From NCBI RefSeq assembly GCF_047126315.1, contig NZ_CP138953.1, forward strand, positions 1,674,001 through 1,738,000: a DNA stretch of 64,000 nt, read 5' to 3'. Below the pieces are notes generated by a model. It searched no databases, was not told where the DNA came from, and saw nothing but the letters and a program-made list of their open reading frames with translations. This DNA comes from Shimia sp022448905 (GTDB taxonomy: Bacteria > Pseudomonadota > Alphaproteobacteria > Rhodobacterales > Rhodobacteraceae). Below are positions 1 through 8,570 of the stretch, in pieces. A program made the position numbers and the translations under genes. Within the stretch, counting starts at the first letter, position 1, and each line of letters opens with the position of its first letter.

Positions 1-1
1 C

Positions 2-802
2 TATGTTGCGGAGACCGGCCCAAAGAACAATCGCAAGAAACGTCTGGCGGTGATGGATTATGACGGCGCAAACCTGCAGTATCTGACCGACAGCAGCTCC
101 ATTGTGCTTGCCCCGCGCTTCTCCCCGACAGGCGACCGCGTGCTCTACACCAGCTATGAAACCGGCTTCCCGCAGGTTTATGTGCTCGACGTTGGCTCTG
201 TACGTCGCAAAGTGCTCTCAAATGAAAGCGGCACCATGAGCTTTGCCCCACGGTTCAGCCCGGATGGCAAAAGCGTGGTGATGTCGGTGACTGAAGGCGG
301 CAACACCGACCTCTACAAAATGGACATCGCTTCCGGAAAACGTCAACGTCTCACATCAACACCGTCCATCGAGACGGCCCCGAGCTACAGCCCGGATGGC
401 AGCAAGATTGTGTTTGAGAGCGACCGGTCCGGCACGCAGCAGCTTTATGTCATGTCCGCATCCGGTGGAGAAGCCACCCGGATCAGCTTTGGCAAAGGCC
501 GCTACGGCACGCCGGTTTGGTCCCCGCGGGGCGATCTGATTGCCTTCACCAAACAGAACAAAGGTCGCTTCCACATTGGCGTGATGCGCACCGATGGCAG
601 CGATGAACGCCTGCTGACCGCGTCGTTCCTGGACGAGGGCCCAACCTGGTCTCCCAACGGGCGTGTGATCATGTTCACCCGTGAAACCCGTGGCGCTGGC
701 GGTGCGGCCTCGCTCTATTCGGTGGATGTGTCTGGACGTAATTTGAAACCGGTGAAGATCAACGGCGGCGGCTCTGATCCCGCGTGGTCCCCATTGCAAT
801 AA
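2..802 (+). CDS. tolB: Tol-Pal system beta-propeller protein TolB (5' end outside window)
   Basis: Periplasmic TolB works with Pal and TolA in outer-membrane constriction during division. The reading frame is open from base 2, so the N-terminal domain and signal peptide lie upstream. What is present is the C-terminal six-bladed propeller: at least five PD40/WD-like repeats with the SPDG signature (PRFSPTGDR, FAPRFSPDGKS, PSYSPDGSK, PVWSPRGD, PTWSPNGR). The lead-in YVAETGPKN is typical of TolB just before the propeller. It ends with TAA at 800-802 and is followed by pal and cpoB in the same direction, the usual tol-pal order. Identity is very secure. Confidence 0.97.
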   Translation, partial: YVAETGPKNNRKKRLAVMDYDGANLQYLTDSSSIVLAPRFSPTGDRVLYTSYETGFPQVYVLDVGSVRRKVLSNESGTMSFAPRFSPDGKSVVMSVTEGGNTDLYKMDIASGKRQRLTSTPSIETAPSYSPDGSKIVFESDRSGTQQLYVMSASGGEATRISFGKGRYGTPVWSPRGDLIAFTKQNKGRFHIGVMRTDGSDERLLTASFLDEGPTWSPNGRVIMFTRETRGAGGAASLYSVDVSGRNLKPVKINGGGSDPAWSPLQ

Positions 803-911
803 GGTAAGAAACCCCCGCGTTTTGCTTGCGCAGAAGCTTGTGATAAGACAGCGTCATTAGAAGAGCACAAAATGCAATTGAGGCGACGGGTATAGAGGCG
901 AGGCAATACTC

Positions 912-1421
912 ATGAAAACATGGACAAAAGCGGTGCTGACTGTGGCCGCACTTTCCTTGGCGGCCTGCTCGAATACGGGCGGTTTTGGCAACGACGATGA
1001 CTTTGGCACCGGCACAGGGGCTGACAGCGGTCTGGGCAGTAGCGCCGATCCAACCTCGATCGCCTACTTTCAGGAAGCTGTCGGTGACCGCGTGTTGTTC
1101 CTGGTGGATCAGTCCACCTTGAGCGAGCAGGGCCGTCTGACCGTGCTGGCGCAGGCCAACTGGCTAATGCAGAACCCGGACTACATCGCGGTGATCGAAG
1201 GCCATGCCGACGAGCAGGGCACCCGCGAATACAACCTCGCACTTGGCGCGCGCCGCGCCAGCGCCGTTCAGGAGCTTCTGGTGACGCAGGGTGTGGCCTC
1301 AAACCGCATCCGCACCGTGAGCTACGGCAAAGAGCGGCCGATTGAGATTTGTTCGGAAGAAAGCTGTTATGCGCAAAACCGCCGTGCGGTGACCGTGCTG
1401 ACCGCCAACCTGTCGGGGTAA
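912..1421 (+). CDS. pal: Peptidoglycan-associated lipoprotein Pal
   Basis: Outer-membrane lipoprotein that binds peptidoglycan and TolB. The 169-residue product begins with a lipoprotein signal ending in the lipobox LAAC, so Cys19 is the predicted acylated residue. A Gly/Asp/Ser-rich linker follows, then an OmpA-like peptidoglycan-binding domain from about residue 55, with the conserved segments EGHADEQGTREYN and LGARRASAV and the ending SYGKERPI. It lies 109 bases after tolB and 3 bases before cpoB, so the three genes are probably co-transcribed. Length and architecture are normal for the family. Confidence 0.97.
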   Translation: MKTWTKAVLTVAALSLAACSNTGGFGNDDDFGTGTGADSGLGSSADPTSIAYFQEAVGDRVLFLVDQSTLSEQGRLTVLAQANWLMQNPDYIAVIEGHADEQGTREYNLALGARRASAVQELLVTQGVASNRIRTVSYGKERPIEICSEESCYAQNRRAVTVLTANLSG

Positions 1422-1424
1422 GAC

Positions 1425-2264
1425 ATGATGCGAGCGCAAGTATTTGCTTCCTTGAGCGCCCTTGCGCTTGTTGTGGCGCCGATGATGGGCGCTGCCCAAA
1501 CCCGTAATGAAACGCTGGCAGACATTCGCCAGCAGTTGTCTGTGCTGTACGTTGAAATGCAGAACCTAAAGCGGGAGCTGTCCACCACAGGGTCGGCGGG
1601 CACCATTGTGACCGGGGCCACGACGCTGGAGCGTGTGGACGTGATTGAACAGCAGCTGCGGGTGCTCACAGGCAAAACCGAAGAGCTGCAATACCGCGTC
1701 GAGCGCATTGTGGCCGATGGCACCAATCGTATTGGTGATCTGGAGTTCCGGCTGGTGGAGCTGGAAGGCGGCGATCTGAGCCAGTTGGGCGAAACCACCA
1801 CCCTGGGCGGAGATGTGGAAACCTTGCCGTCCACCGGTAGCGACGACACCGGCTCCGGTGATGGCGCGCCAACCGAATTGGCCGTGGGCGAAGAGACGGA
1901 TTTCAACCGCGCGATGACCGCCTTGGATGCGGGTGAGTTTGGCGCAGCGGCGGATCAGTTTGCCTCCTTTGTGCAGACCTATCCCGGCAGCCCGCTTGAG
2001 GCCGAGGCGCATCTGCGTCGGGGCCAAGCGCTGGAAGGCAAAACCGATCTGACCGGCGCCGCGCGCGCCTTTCTGGAAGCTTATTCGGGCGCGCCCCAAT
2101 CCGGCACCGCGCCAGAGGCGTTGTTCCGACTGGGTAAATCGCTTGGCGCTTTGGGACAGACTAACGAGGCCTGCGTAACGCTCAACGAAGTTGGTGTGCG
2201 CTATCCCGGCGGTGCTTTTGTGACCGAAGCTCAGGCGGAAATGGTCAACCTGCAGTGCTCCTAA
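1425..2264 (+). CDS. cpoB: Cell division coordinator CpoB (YbgF), periplasmic TPR protein
   Basis: CpoB links Tol-Pal constriction with peptidoglycan synthesis at the septum. The 279-residue product has a Sec signal peptide with likely cleavage near GAAQ (about residue 24), a coiled-coil segment at about residues 30-95 rich in Leu/Glu/Gln, a low-complexity Gly/Ser/Asp/Thr linker around 120-150, and a tetratricopeptide domain at about 160-279 (FNRAMTALDAGEFGAAADQF, RRGQALEGKTDLTGAARAF, LFRLGKSLGALGQ). It follows pal by 3 bases. Its 3' end overlaps the tilS start by 10 bases, suggesting translational coupling. Confidence 0.93.
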   Translation: MMRAQVFASLSALALVVAPMMGAAQTRNETLADIRQQLSVLYVEMQNLKRELSTTGSAGTIVTGATTLERVDVIEQQLRVLTGKTEELQYRVERIVADGTNRIGDLEFRLVELEGGDLSQLGETTTLGGDVETLPSTGSDDTGSGDGAPTELAVGEETDFNRAMTALDAGEFGAAADQFASFVQTYPGSPLEAEAHLRRGQALEGKTDLTGAARAFLEAYSGAPQSGTAPEALFRLGKSLGALGQTNEACVTLNEVGVRYPGGAFVTEAQAEMVNLQCS

Positions 2265-3481
2265 CCCAGCTTTCAAACGCCCTTGATCGGGCGTTTGGCA
2301 CGGATGTTCCCACAAAACTTGGCGTGGCCGTCAGCGGTGGCGGCGACTCCATGGCACTGCTCGACCTTCTACGCCTATGGGGTAAGGCGGAGCTGGCTGT
2401 GGTCAGCGTGAACCATGGTTTACGCACCGAAGCGGCTGAGGAACTGGGGTTGGTTGCAAGCTACGTCGCGCAGCACGACCTTTCGCATGACATTTTGCAG
2501 TGGCACTGGGACCGCACGGGAAACCTCCAGAACGCCGCGCGCGAGGGGCGGCGGACGGCGATTGCCGATTGGGCCAAAGCGAATAAACTGCAGCACGTGG
2601 CTTTGGGCCACACCCAAGATGATCAGGCCGAGACCTTTTTGATGCGCCTGTCGCGCGGGTCCGGTGTCGACGGGTTGGCCTGCATGTCGGAGCTTCGCAA
2701 TCGCGATGGCCTGACCTGGCTGCGTCCGATGCTGGAGATCTCTCGCGAGGATTTGCGCCAGCATCTGCGCGACAATGGGATCCTTTGGGCGGACGATCCC
2801 AGCAACGAAGACCCGCGCTTTGACCGCGTGAAGGCGCGGCAGATGTATGAAACCCTGACGCCGCTTGGCCTGACCACAGACCGGTTGGCACAAACCGCCG
2901 CGCATATGGGGCGCGAAAGAGACGTGCGTGATTGGGCGCTCAATACAGCGGCGCAAAACTATGCTACACTGGACGCCGGTGACGTGGTTTTGGAGGCAGA
3001 AGCGCAGAAGGCGCTGCCGGAAGCCCTGTATTCGCGTTTGATGGCTGAAGCGTTGTCGGCTGTGTCTGGCGCGGAATACAAACCGCGGTTCCGTGCCTTA
3101 CGTGCTGCAATCGAAGCGGGTCAGCCAATCTCGCTCCACGGGTGCTTGATCTTGCCGTCAAAACAGTCGGTGCGCATCACGCGGGAGCTTGCGGCCATCC
3201 AAGAGACGCGGTGCCACGTATCTGAGATATGGGATGGCAGATGGCGGTTCGTACCACCGGAGGGCCTTGATGTGACGGAGATGGAGATTGCAGCCCTTGG
3301 CGAGCAGGGGCTCCGGGAGATTGACGACTGGCGGTCGCTTGGACGCCCAAGGCCCTCGGTGCTTGCCTCGCCGGCGGTGTGGCACGGTGAAAAATTGATC
3401 GCAGCGCCGTTGGCTGGCCTCAAGAATGGCTGGCATGTGAGGCATTTGCCCCACACCAGTGTTTTTGGCACGACTTGTTAG
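2255..3481 (+). CDS. tilS: tRNA(Ile)-lysidine synthase TilS
   Basis: TilS uses ATP and lysine to convert the wobble C of the tRNA-Ile(CAU) anticodon to lysidine, changing decoding from AUG to AUA. The 408-residue product has the PP-loop pyrophosphatase motif SGGGDS at residues 27-32. A second conserved region, ALGHTQDDQAETFLMRLSRG, is also typical. The C-terminal third is weakly conserved, as usual in alphaproteobacteria. The start is GTG at 2255, inside the end of cpoB. It precedes ftsH, as in many bacteria. Confidence 0.95.
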   Translation: MLLTQLSNALDRAFGTDVPTKLGVAVSGGGDSMALLDLLRLWGKAELAVVSVNHGLRTEAAEELGLVASYVAQHDLSHDILQWHWDRTGNLQNAAREGRRTAIADWAKANKLQHVALGHTQDDQAETFLMRLSRGSGVDGLACMSELRNRDGLTWLRPMLEISREDLRQHLRDNGILWADDPSNEDPRFDRVKARQMYETLTPLGLTTDRLAQTAAHMGRERDVRDWALNTAAQNYATLDAGDVVLEAEAQKALPEALYSRLMAEALSAVSGAEYKPRFRALRAAIEAGQPISLHGCLILPSKQSVRITRELAAIQETRCHVSEIWDGRWRFVPPEGLDVTEMEIAALGEQGLREIDDWRSLGRPRPSVLASPAVWHGEKLIAAPLAGLKNGWHVRHLPHTSVFGTTC

Positions 3482-3581
3482 AGCCTTTGCCAATTCGCAC
3501 ATTGATTACGGCCTCGCGATCTCTATTTAACTCTGTACGCCCTCGTGATAGGTCACGGGCGTTCTGAAAGGGAGACTTGCC

Positions 3582-5501
3582 TTGGGCAATGCGAGAAATG
3601 TAGCTTTCTGGGTCGTGCTGTTTTTGCTGATCCTGGCTTTGTTCAACTTGTTCAGCGGAGACAGCAGCTCGCTGCAAAGCCGTGAAAGCAGTTATTCGGA
3701 CTTTGTGGCTTCGGTGGAAGCCGGGCAGGTCCAGAATGTGGTCATTGATGGCGAGAAACTGCGCTATCAGACACAGGATGGCTCGACCAGTTCGACCATT
3801 TTGCCTCGGGACGCAGAGGTGACACAGCTTCTGACCGAAAAAGGCATTGATGTGCGCGCCGAGAGCCAGGAAACCTCCGGCCTGCAAGCCTTCCTGATCA
3901 GCCTTTTGCCTTTCCTTCTGTTGATCGGTGTCTGGATCTACTTCATGAACCGCATGCAGGGTGGCGGCAAAGGTGGCGCGATGGGCTTTGGCAAATCCAA
4001 AGCCAAGATGCTGACCGAAAAGCATGGCCGCGTGACCTTTGACGATGTGGCTGGCATTGATGAGGCCAAAGAAGAGCTGGAAGAGATTGTTGAATTCCTG
4101 CGCAACCCGCAGAAGTTCTCCCGCCTTGGCGGAAAAATCCCGAAAGGCGCGCTGCTTGTGGGCCCTCCCGGCACCGGTAAAACCCTTCTTGCCCGCGCGA
4201 TTGCTGGCGAAGCAGGTGTGCCGTTCTTCACCATCTCCGGGTCCGACTTTGTTGAAATGTTTGTGGGTGTGGGTGCCTCCCGTGTCCGTGACATGTTTGA
4301 GCAGGCCAAGAAAAACGCGCCTTGTATCGTCTTTATCGACGAGATCGACGCCGTGGGTCGTCATCGTGGTGCTGGCTACGGCGGTGGCAACGACGAACGT
4401 GAACAGACCCTCAACCAGTTGCTGGTGGAGATGGACGGCTTTGAAGCCAACGAGGGTGTGATCATCCTCGCGGCGACCAACCGTCGTGACGTGCTCGACC
4501 CTGCGCTGCTGCGTCCGGGCCGTTTTGACCGCAATGTGACCGTGGGCAACCCGGACATCAAAGGCCGTGAAAAAATCCTCGGCGTGCACGCCCGCAAAAC
4601 CCCGCTGGGCCCAGACGTAGACCTGCGCATCATCGCGCGTGGTACGCCTGGTTTCTCGGGTGCCGATCTGGCCAACCTCGTGAACGAGGCCGCGTTGATG
4701 GCGGCGCGTGTCGGTCGTCGCTTTGTCACCATGGAGGATTTTGAATCCGCCAAAGACAAGGTGATGATGGGCGCAGAACGCCGCTCGATGGTGCTGACGC
4801 AGGATCAAAAAGAGAAAACCGCCTATCACGAAGCGGGCCACGCGCTGGTGGGCTTGAAGCTGCCAGAATGTGATCCGGTCTACAAAGCGACGATCATCCC
4901 GCGTGGTGGTGCGTTGGGGATGGTTGTGTCTCTGCCCGAGATGGACCGTTTGAACTGGCACAAGTCCGAGTGTGAGCAGAAGCTGGCGATGACTATGGCG
5001 GGTAAGGCGGCCGAGATCATCAAATACGGTGACGACCACGTGTCCAACGGCCCTGCCGGTGACATTCAGCAGGCGAGCCAACTGGCGCGCGCCATGGTGA
5101 TGCGCTGGGGCATGTCGGATAAAGTGGGCAACATCGATTATGCCGAGGCGCACGAAGGCTACCAAGGCAACACCGGTGGCTTCTCCGTATCGGCACACAC
5201 CAAAGAGCTGATCGAAGAAGAGGTGAAGCGCCTCATCCAGGATGGCTACGACGCCGCGCACAAATTGCTGACTGACTACAACGAAGAGTGGGAACGTCTG
5301 GCGCAGGGACTTCTGGAATATGAGACCTTGACCGGTGACGAAATCAAGCGTGTGATGGACGGAGAGCCGCCGCACTCTGATGACAACAACGGCGATGATA
5401 CGGACGAAGGCAACGCCCCAAGCGTGACCGCGATCCCGAAAACAAAGCCGCGCAATAAGCCAAGTGGGGACGGCGGATTGGAGCCGGAACCCACGGCCTA
5501 A
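3582..5501 (+). CDS. ftsH: ATP-dependent zinc metalloprotease FtsH
   Basis: Inner-membrane AAA+ protease that degrades misassembled membrane proteins and regulatory substrates. The 639-residue product has an N-terminal membrane helix (about residues 7-24), a periplasmic domain, a second helix (about 105-123), Walker A GPPGTGKT at 194-201, Walker B VFIDEID, the second region of homology (ATNRRDVLDPALLRPGRFDR) and the zinc site HEAGH at 416-420. The C-terminal tail is acidic and low-complexity, then basic. The start is TTG at 3582, chosen because it gives the typical MGNARN start and has a GAAAGGGAG ribosome site upstream. A strong terminator follows. Confidence 0.98.
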   Translation: MGNARNVAFWVVLFLLILALFNLFSGDSSSLQSRESSYSDFVASVEAGQVQNVVIDGEKLRYQTQDGSTSSTILPRDAEVTQLLTEKGIDVRAESQETSGLQAFLISLLPFLLLIGVWIYFMNRMQGGGKGGAMGFGKSKAKMLTEKHGRVTFDDVAGIDEAKEELEEIVEFLRNPQKFSRLGGKIPKGALLVGPPGTGKTLLARAIAGEAGVPFFTISGSDFVEMFVGVGASRVRDMFEQAKKNAPCIVFIDEIDAVGRHRGAGYGGGNDEREQTLNQLLVEMDGFEANEGVIILAATNRRDVLDPALLRPGRFDRNVTVGNPDIKGREKILGVHARKTPLGPDVDLRIIARGTPGFSGADLANLVNEAALMAARVGRRFVTMEDFESAKDKVMMGAERRSMVLTQDQKEKTAYHEAGHALVGLKLPECDPVYKATIIPRGGALGMVVSLPEMDRLNWHKSECEQKLAMTMAGKAAEIIKYGDDHVSNGPAGDIQQASQLARAMVMRWGMSDKVGNIDYAEAHEGYQGNTGGFSVSAHTKELIEEEVKRLIQDGYDAAHKLLTDYNEEWERLAQGLLEYETLTGDEIKRVMDGEPPHSDDNNGDDTDEGNAPSVTAIPKTKPRNKPSGDGGLEPEPTA

Positions 5502-5526
5502 CCTGAGGGATAGGCCCAAGACCATG

Positions 5527-5565
5527 AAACCCCGGAGCGTGAGGGCGCTCCGGGGTTTTTCTTTT
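5527..5565 (+). terminator. Rho-independent terminator after ftsH
   Basis: Arms AAACCCCGGAGCG (5527-5539) and CGCTCCGGGGTTT (5546-5558) form a 13-bp stem with a 6-base loop, followed by a T-rich tract with one interrupting C. It lies 25 bases past the ftsH stop and should end the tol-pal-tilS-ftsH transcription. Confidence 0.93.
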
Positions 5566-5682
5566 GGGAGGTCCAAATTGGATGGCTCACAGATGCTGAA
5601 CACCCTCATCACCCATCTTTGATTGTCAGCCAGACTCTCGACCTCTAGGTATCTGCCAAGCACTGTGACGAGGGAGCGCAAA

Positions 5683-6282
5683 ATGCCTGCATTAAAACCA
5701 ACAACCTTTGAAGCCGAAGTGGTCTGGCTGGGCCGGGTGGCCAATTCGGAAGAAAACCTAAGCGCCGCGCCGGTGCCGTCGTTGGATCTGGCTTTGGGAG
5801 GCGATGCGGGCGAGTTTCACTCGGGCATCACACGGCCGTCCTGTGTGCGCGTCAAAGCGCTGTATGAGCGGGGCACCGAAATCATGAACGTGCGCCAGCT
5901 GTCGGTCTTGTCTCAGGAAGAACTCGACATGATCGCCAAAGACATGGGGCTTGAAGCCGTGGACCCGGCCTGGGTGGGCGCGTCGATTGTGCTCAAAGGC
6001 ATTCCGGATTTTACTCATGTGCCGCCAAATTCTCGCCTGCAAGGGCCGGACGGGGTGACCATCACCGTGGACATGGAAAACCGCCCCTGTGTGTTGCCCG
6101 GCCGGGTGATCGAGGGCGCCCATCCCGGCCATGGGCCCAAGTTCAAAACCGCCGCCACCGGCAAACGCGGTGTGACCGCTTGGGTGGAGCGGGCAGGCAC
6201 GCTGTCCGTGGGCGATACCATGCGCTTGTTTGTGCCGGACCAGCCGGTCTGGAGCCATCTGGAGCGCGCCCGCAAATCCTGA
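5683..6282 (+). CDS. MOSC-domain protein (molybdenum-cofactor sulfurase C-terminal type)
   Basis: MOSC domains occur alone or in Moco sulfurases and are thought to handle sulfur or molybdenum-cofactor-linked chemistry. The 199-residue protein has typical short-MOSC features: GEFHSGITRPSC, the RQLSVLSQEELD segment, a central IPDFTHVPPNSRLQ and the conserved NRPC cysteine (ENRPCVLPGR), with GKRGVTAWVERAGTLSVGD near the C-terminus. The start ATG at 5683 has a GAGGGAG ribosome site 6 bases upstream; an in-frame extension to 5623 is possible but lacks one. It stands alone between the ftsH terminator and fhs. The exact substrate cannot be inferred. Confidence 0.83.
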   Translation: MPALKPTTFEAEVVWLGRVANSEENLSAAPVPSLDLALGGDAGEFHSGITRPSCVRVKALYERGTEIMNVRQLSVLSQEELDMIAKDMGLEAVDPAWVGASIVLKGIPDFTHVPPNSRLQGPDGVTITVDMENRPCVLPGRVIEGAHPGHGPKFKTAATGKRGVTAWVERAGTLSVGDTMRLFVPDQPVWSHLERARKS

Positions 6283-6363
6283 GTGTGCAGACATTCCACT
6301 AAGGGTGGTCCTTGTGCCCGATCCTGACGTAACGTCTCCAAAACGAAACCGGCGCCTCTTATG

Positions 6364-6382
6364 CCGACGCTAGAAGCGTCGG
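6364..6382 (+). promoter_or_regulatory. Short perfect hairpin in the fhs leader
   Basis: CCGACGC (6364-6370) and GCGTCGG (6376-6382) form a 7-bp stem with loop TAGAA in the 184-base gap between the MOSC gene and fhs. A second weak GCCG/CGGC pair flanks a T run at 6406-6419. The arrangement could be an attenuator, a terminator for the MOSC gene, or simply leader structure. No known riboswitch could be matched by eye. Confidence 0.4.
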
Positions 6383-6466
6383 ATATGTCGGAAACGCATC
6401 TCATTGCCGTTTTTTCGGCGCTACAAATGAGGTGAGAGAGCGTCAAATTTTATGACAGGGACCACC

Positions 6467-8143
6467 ATGAGCTTCAAAACCGATATTGAAATCGCCCGTG
6501 AGGCAAAGAAACAACCTATCCAGGAGATTGGCGCAAAGCTGGGTATTGGCAGTGAGGATTTGCTGCCCTACGGCCACGACAAAGCCAAGATCAGCCAGGA
6601 GTTCATCAACTCCGTGCAGGACCGTGAAAACGGCAAGCTGATTCTGGTGACCGCGATCAACCCAACCCCTGCGGGCGAAGGCAAAACCACCACCACCGTC
6701 GGCCTGGGCGACGGTCTGAACGCGATTGGCAAAAAAGCCGCTGTGTGTATCCGCGAGGCCTCCTTGGGGCCAAACTTCGGCATGAAGGGCGGCGCCGCGG
6801 GCGGTGGCTACGCGCAAATCGTGCCAATGGAAGAGATGAACCTGCACTTCACGGGCGACTTCCACGCAATCACCTCTGCGCACAACCTGCTGTCGGCGAT
6901 GATCGACAACCACATCTACTGGGGCAACGAGCTGGAAATCGACGAACGCCGTGTGACTTGGCGTCGTGTGCTCGACATGAACGACCGCGCGCTGCGTGAC
7001 ACCGTGACTTCGCTTGGCGGCGTTGCCAACGGCTTCCCACGTCAGACCGGCTTTGACATCACCGTGGCCTCCGAGGTTATGGCGATCCTGTGTCTCGCCA
7101 ACAATCTGGATGACCTGCAAAAACGTCTGGGTGACATGATTGTGGCCTACCGCCGTGACCGCAGCCCGATCTATGCGCGCGACATCAAAGCCGACGGCGC
7201 AATGACCGTTTTGCTGAAAGACGCGATGCAGCCGAACCTGGTGCAGACGTTGGAGAACAACCCGGCCTTTGTACACGGCGGCCCATTCGCCAACATCGCC
7301 CACGGCTGTAACTCCGTGATCGCCACCACCACCGCGCTGAAGGTTGCGGATTATGTGGTGACCGAAGCGGGCTTTGGTGCCGATCTGGGCGCCGAGAAGT
7401 TCATGAACATCAAATGCCGCAAAGCGGGCCTTGCGCCGGATGCGGTTGTGCTGGTGGCCACCATCCGCGCGATGAAAATGAACGGCGGCGTTGCCAAAGC
7501 AGACCTCGGCGCGGAAAACGTCGATGCGGTGAACGAAGGCTGCGCCAACCTGGGCCGTCACATCGGCAACCTGAAGCAGTTCGGCGTGCCAGTTGTTGTG
7601 GCGATCAACCACTTTGTCTCCGACACAGACGCCGAAGTACAGGCAGTCAAAGACTATGTCGAAGGCCAAGGCTCTGAAGCCATTCTTTGCCAGCACTGGG
7701 AGAAAGGTTCCGAAGGCACCAAAGAACTCGCAACCCGTATTGCAGAAATCGCCGACGCCGGTGTGAGCCAGTTTGCGCCACTCTACAAAGACGAGCTGCC
7801 GCTGTTTGAGAAAATCGAGCGCATCGCAACCTCGATCTACCGCGCGGATGAGGTGCTGGCGGATAAGAAAATCCGTGATCAGCTCAAGGCCTGGGAAGAC
7901 GCGGGCTACGGCCACCTGCCGGTCTGTATGGCGAAGACCCAGTACAGCTTCTCCACCGACCCAAATCTGCGTGGTGCACCAACCGGCCACTCCGTGCCAG
8001 TGCGTGAGGTGCGCCTGAGCGCTGGCGCCGGCTTCATCGTTGTGATCTGTGGGTCGATCATGACCATGCCTGGCCTGCCACGCCACCCGGCGGCGGAGAA
8101 TATCCGCATCAATGACGAGGGACTGGTCGAAGGCCTGTTCTAA
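6467..8143 (+). CDS. fhs: Formate-tetrahydrofolate ligase
   Basis: Joins formate to tetrahydrofolate using ATP, giving 10-formyl-THF. With FolD this links formate to purine, serine and methyl metabolism. The 558-residue product is normal for the family. It has the ATP-binding loop NPTPAGEGKTTTTVG, SLGPNFGMKGGAAGGG, the FTGDFHAITSAHNLLSAMID segment and the C-terminal GAGFIVVICGSIMTMPGLP. ATG at 6467 is preferred over ATG at 6452 (five extra residues) because an ACAGGG ribosome site sits 6 bases before it and the resulting MSFKTDIEIAR matches relatives. folD lies just downstream, supporting a one-carbon cluster. Confidence 0.97.
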   Translation: MSFKTDIEIAREAKKQPIQEIGAKLGIGSEDLLPYGHDKAKISQEFINSVQDRENGKLILVTAINPTPAGEGKTTTTVGLGDGLNAIGKKAAVCIREASLGPNFGMKGGAAGGGYAQIVPMEEMNLHFTGDFHAITSAHNLLSAMIDNHIYWGNELEIDERRVTWRRVLDMNDRALRDTVTSLGGVANGFPRQTGFDITVASEVMAILCLANNLDDLQKRLGDMIVAYRRDRSPIYARDIKADGAMTVLLKDAMQPNLVQTLENNPAFVHGGPFANIAHGCNSVIATTTALKVADYVVTEAGFGADLGAEKFMNIKCRKAGLAPDAVVLVATIRAMKMNGGVAKADLGAENVDAVNEGCANLGRHIGNLKQFGVPVVVAINHFVSDTDAEVQAVKDYVEGQGSEAILCQHWEKGSEGTKELATRIAEIADAGVSQFAPLYKDELPLFEKIERIATSIYRADEVLADKKIRDQLKAWEDAGYGHLPVCMAKTQYSFSTDPNLRGAPTGHSVPVREVRLSAGAGFIVVICGSIMTMPGLPRHPAAENIRINDEGLVEGLF

Positions 8144-8202
8144 CGCATTGCGGTTTGGACTGAGGCGGGGTAGGGCATGCGCAACACTTGCGAGAGGATG
8201 CC

Positions 8203-8499
8203 ATGCTGAGCCCCGCCGATTGTCCTGACATGCCCACCCTGCGTGCGCAGATCGATACGCTGGACCGTGAATTGGTCCGCCTGCTGGCGCTGCGCACCAC
8301 TTACATTGACCGCGCCGTTGAAATCAAAAGCGGCGTGGGGCTTCCCGCCAAAATTCCCGCCCGTGTCGAAGACGTTGTGGCCAAGGTCAAAGCGACCGCG
8401 ACAGAAGAAGGGCTGGACACCGAGATCGCCGAGGCTCTGTGGCGCCAGTTGATTGACTGGTCCATCGCTCGGGAAGCCAAAACCATCAAGTTAGACTGA
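8203..8499 (+). CDS. Chorismate mutase (small AroQ-type)
   Basis: Small all-helical mutase that converts chorismate to prephenate for Phe/Tyr synthesis. The 98-residue protein has the AroQ pattern: LRAQIDTLDRELVRLLALR with Asp and Arg in helix 1, then a Lys (EIKSG), R-V-E-D-V and an LWRQLIDWSIARE helix 3. There is no fused prephenate dehydratase or signal peptide, so it is the free-standing cytoplasmic form. The start is ATG 8203, with GAGAGG 5 bases upstream; a TTG at 8188 would add five residues. It sits between fhs and folD, which has no obvious pathway logic; similar small AroQ proteins also include salicylate-pathway pyruvate lyases. Confidence 0.86.
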   Translation: MLSPADCPDMPTLRAQIDTLDRELVRLLALRTTYIDRAVEIKSGVGLPAKIPARVEDVVAKVKATATEEGLDTEIAEALWRQLIDWSIAREAKTIKLD

Positions 8500-8570
8500 C
8501 GCGCAAGGAGCGGCGCGTGTGAAAGCACCCACCGGGGCGCGCCCCCGGGCAGATCATAAAGGGGAGCGTG

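Noticed and set aside
3420..5744. Long open frame (774 codons) on the minus strand opposite ftsH
   Set aside because: It lies wholly antisense to a clear FtsH with all catalytic motifs. The peptide has no recognisable domain and is rich in His/Arg, as expected for a high-GC shadow frame.
6283..6466. Known riboswitch upstream of fhs
   Set aside because: Only short hairpins are visible; no match to THF or SAM-type consensus could be drawn by eye.
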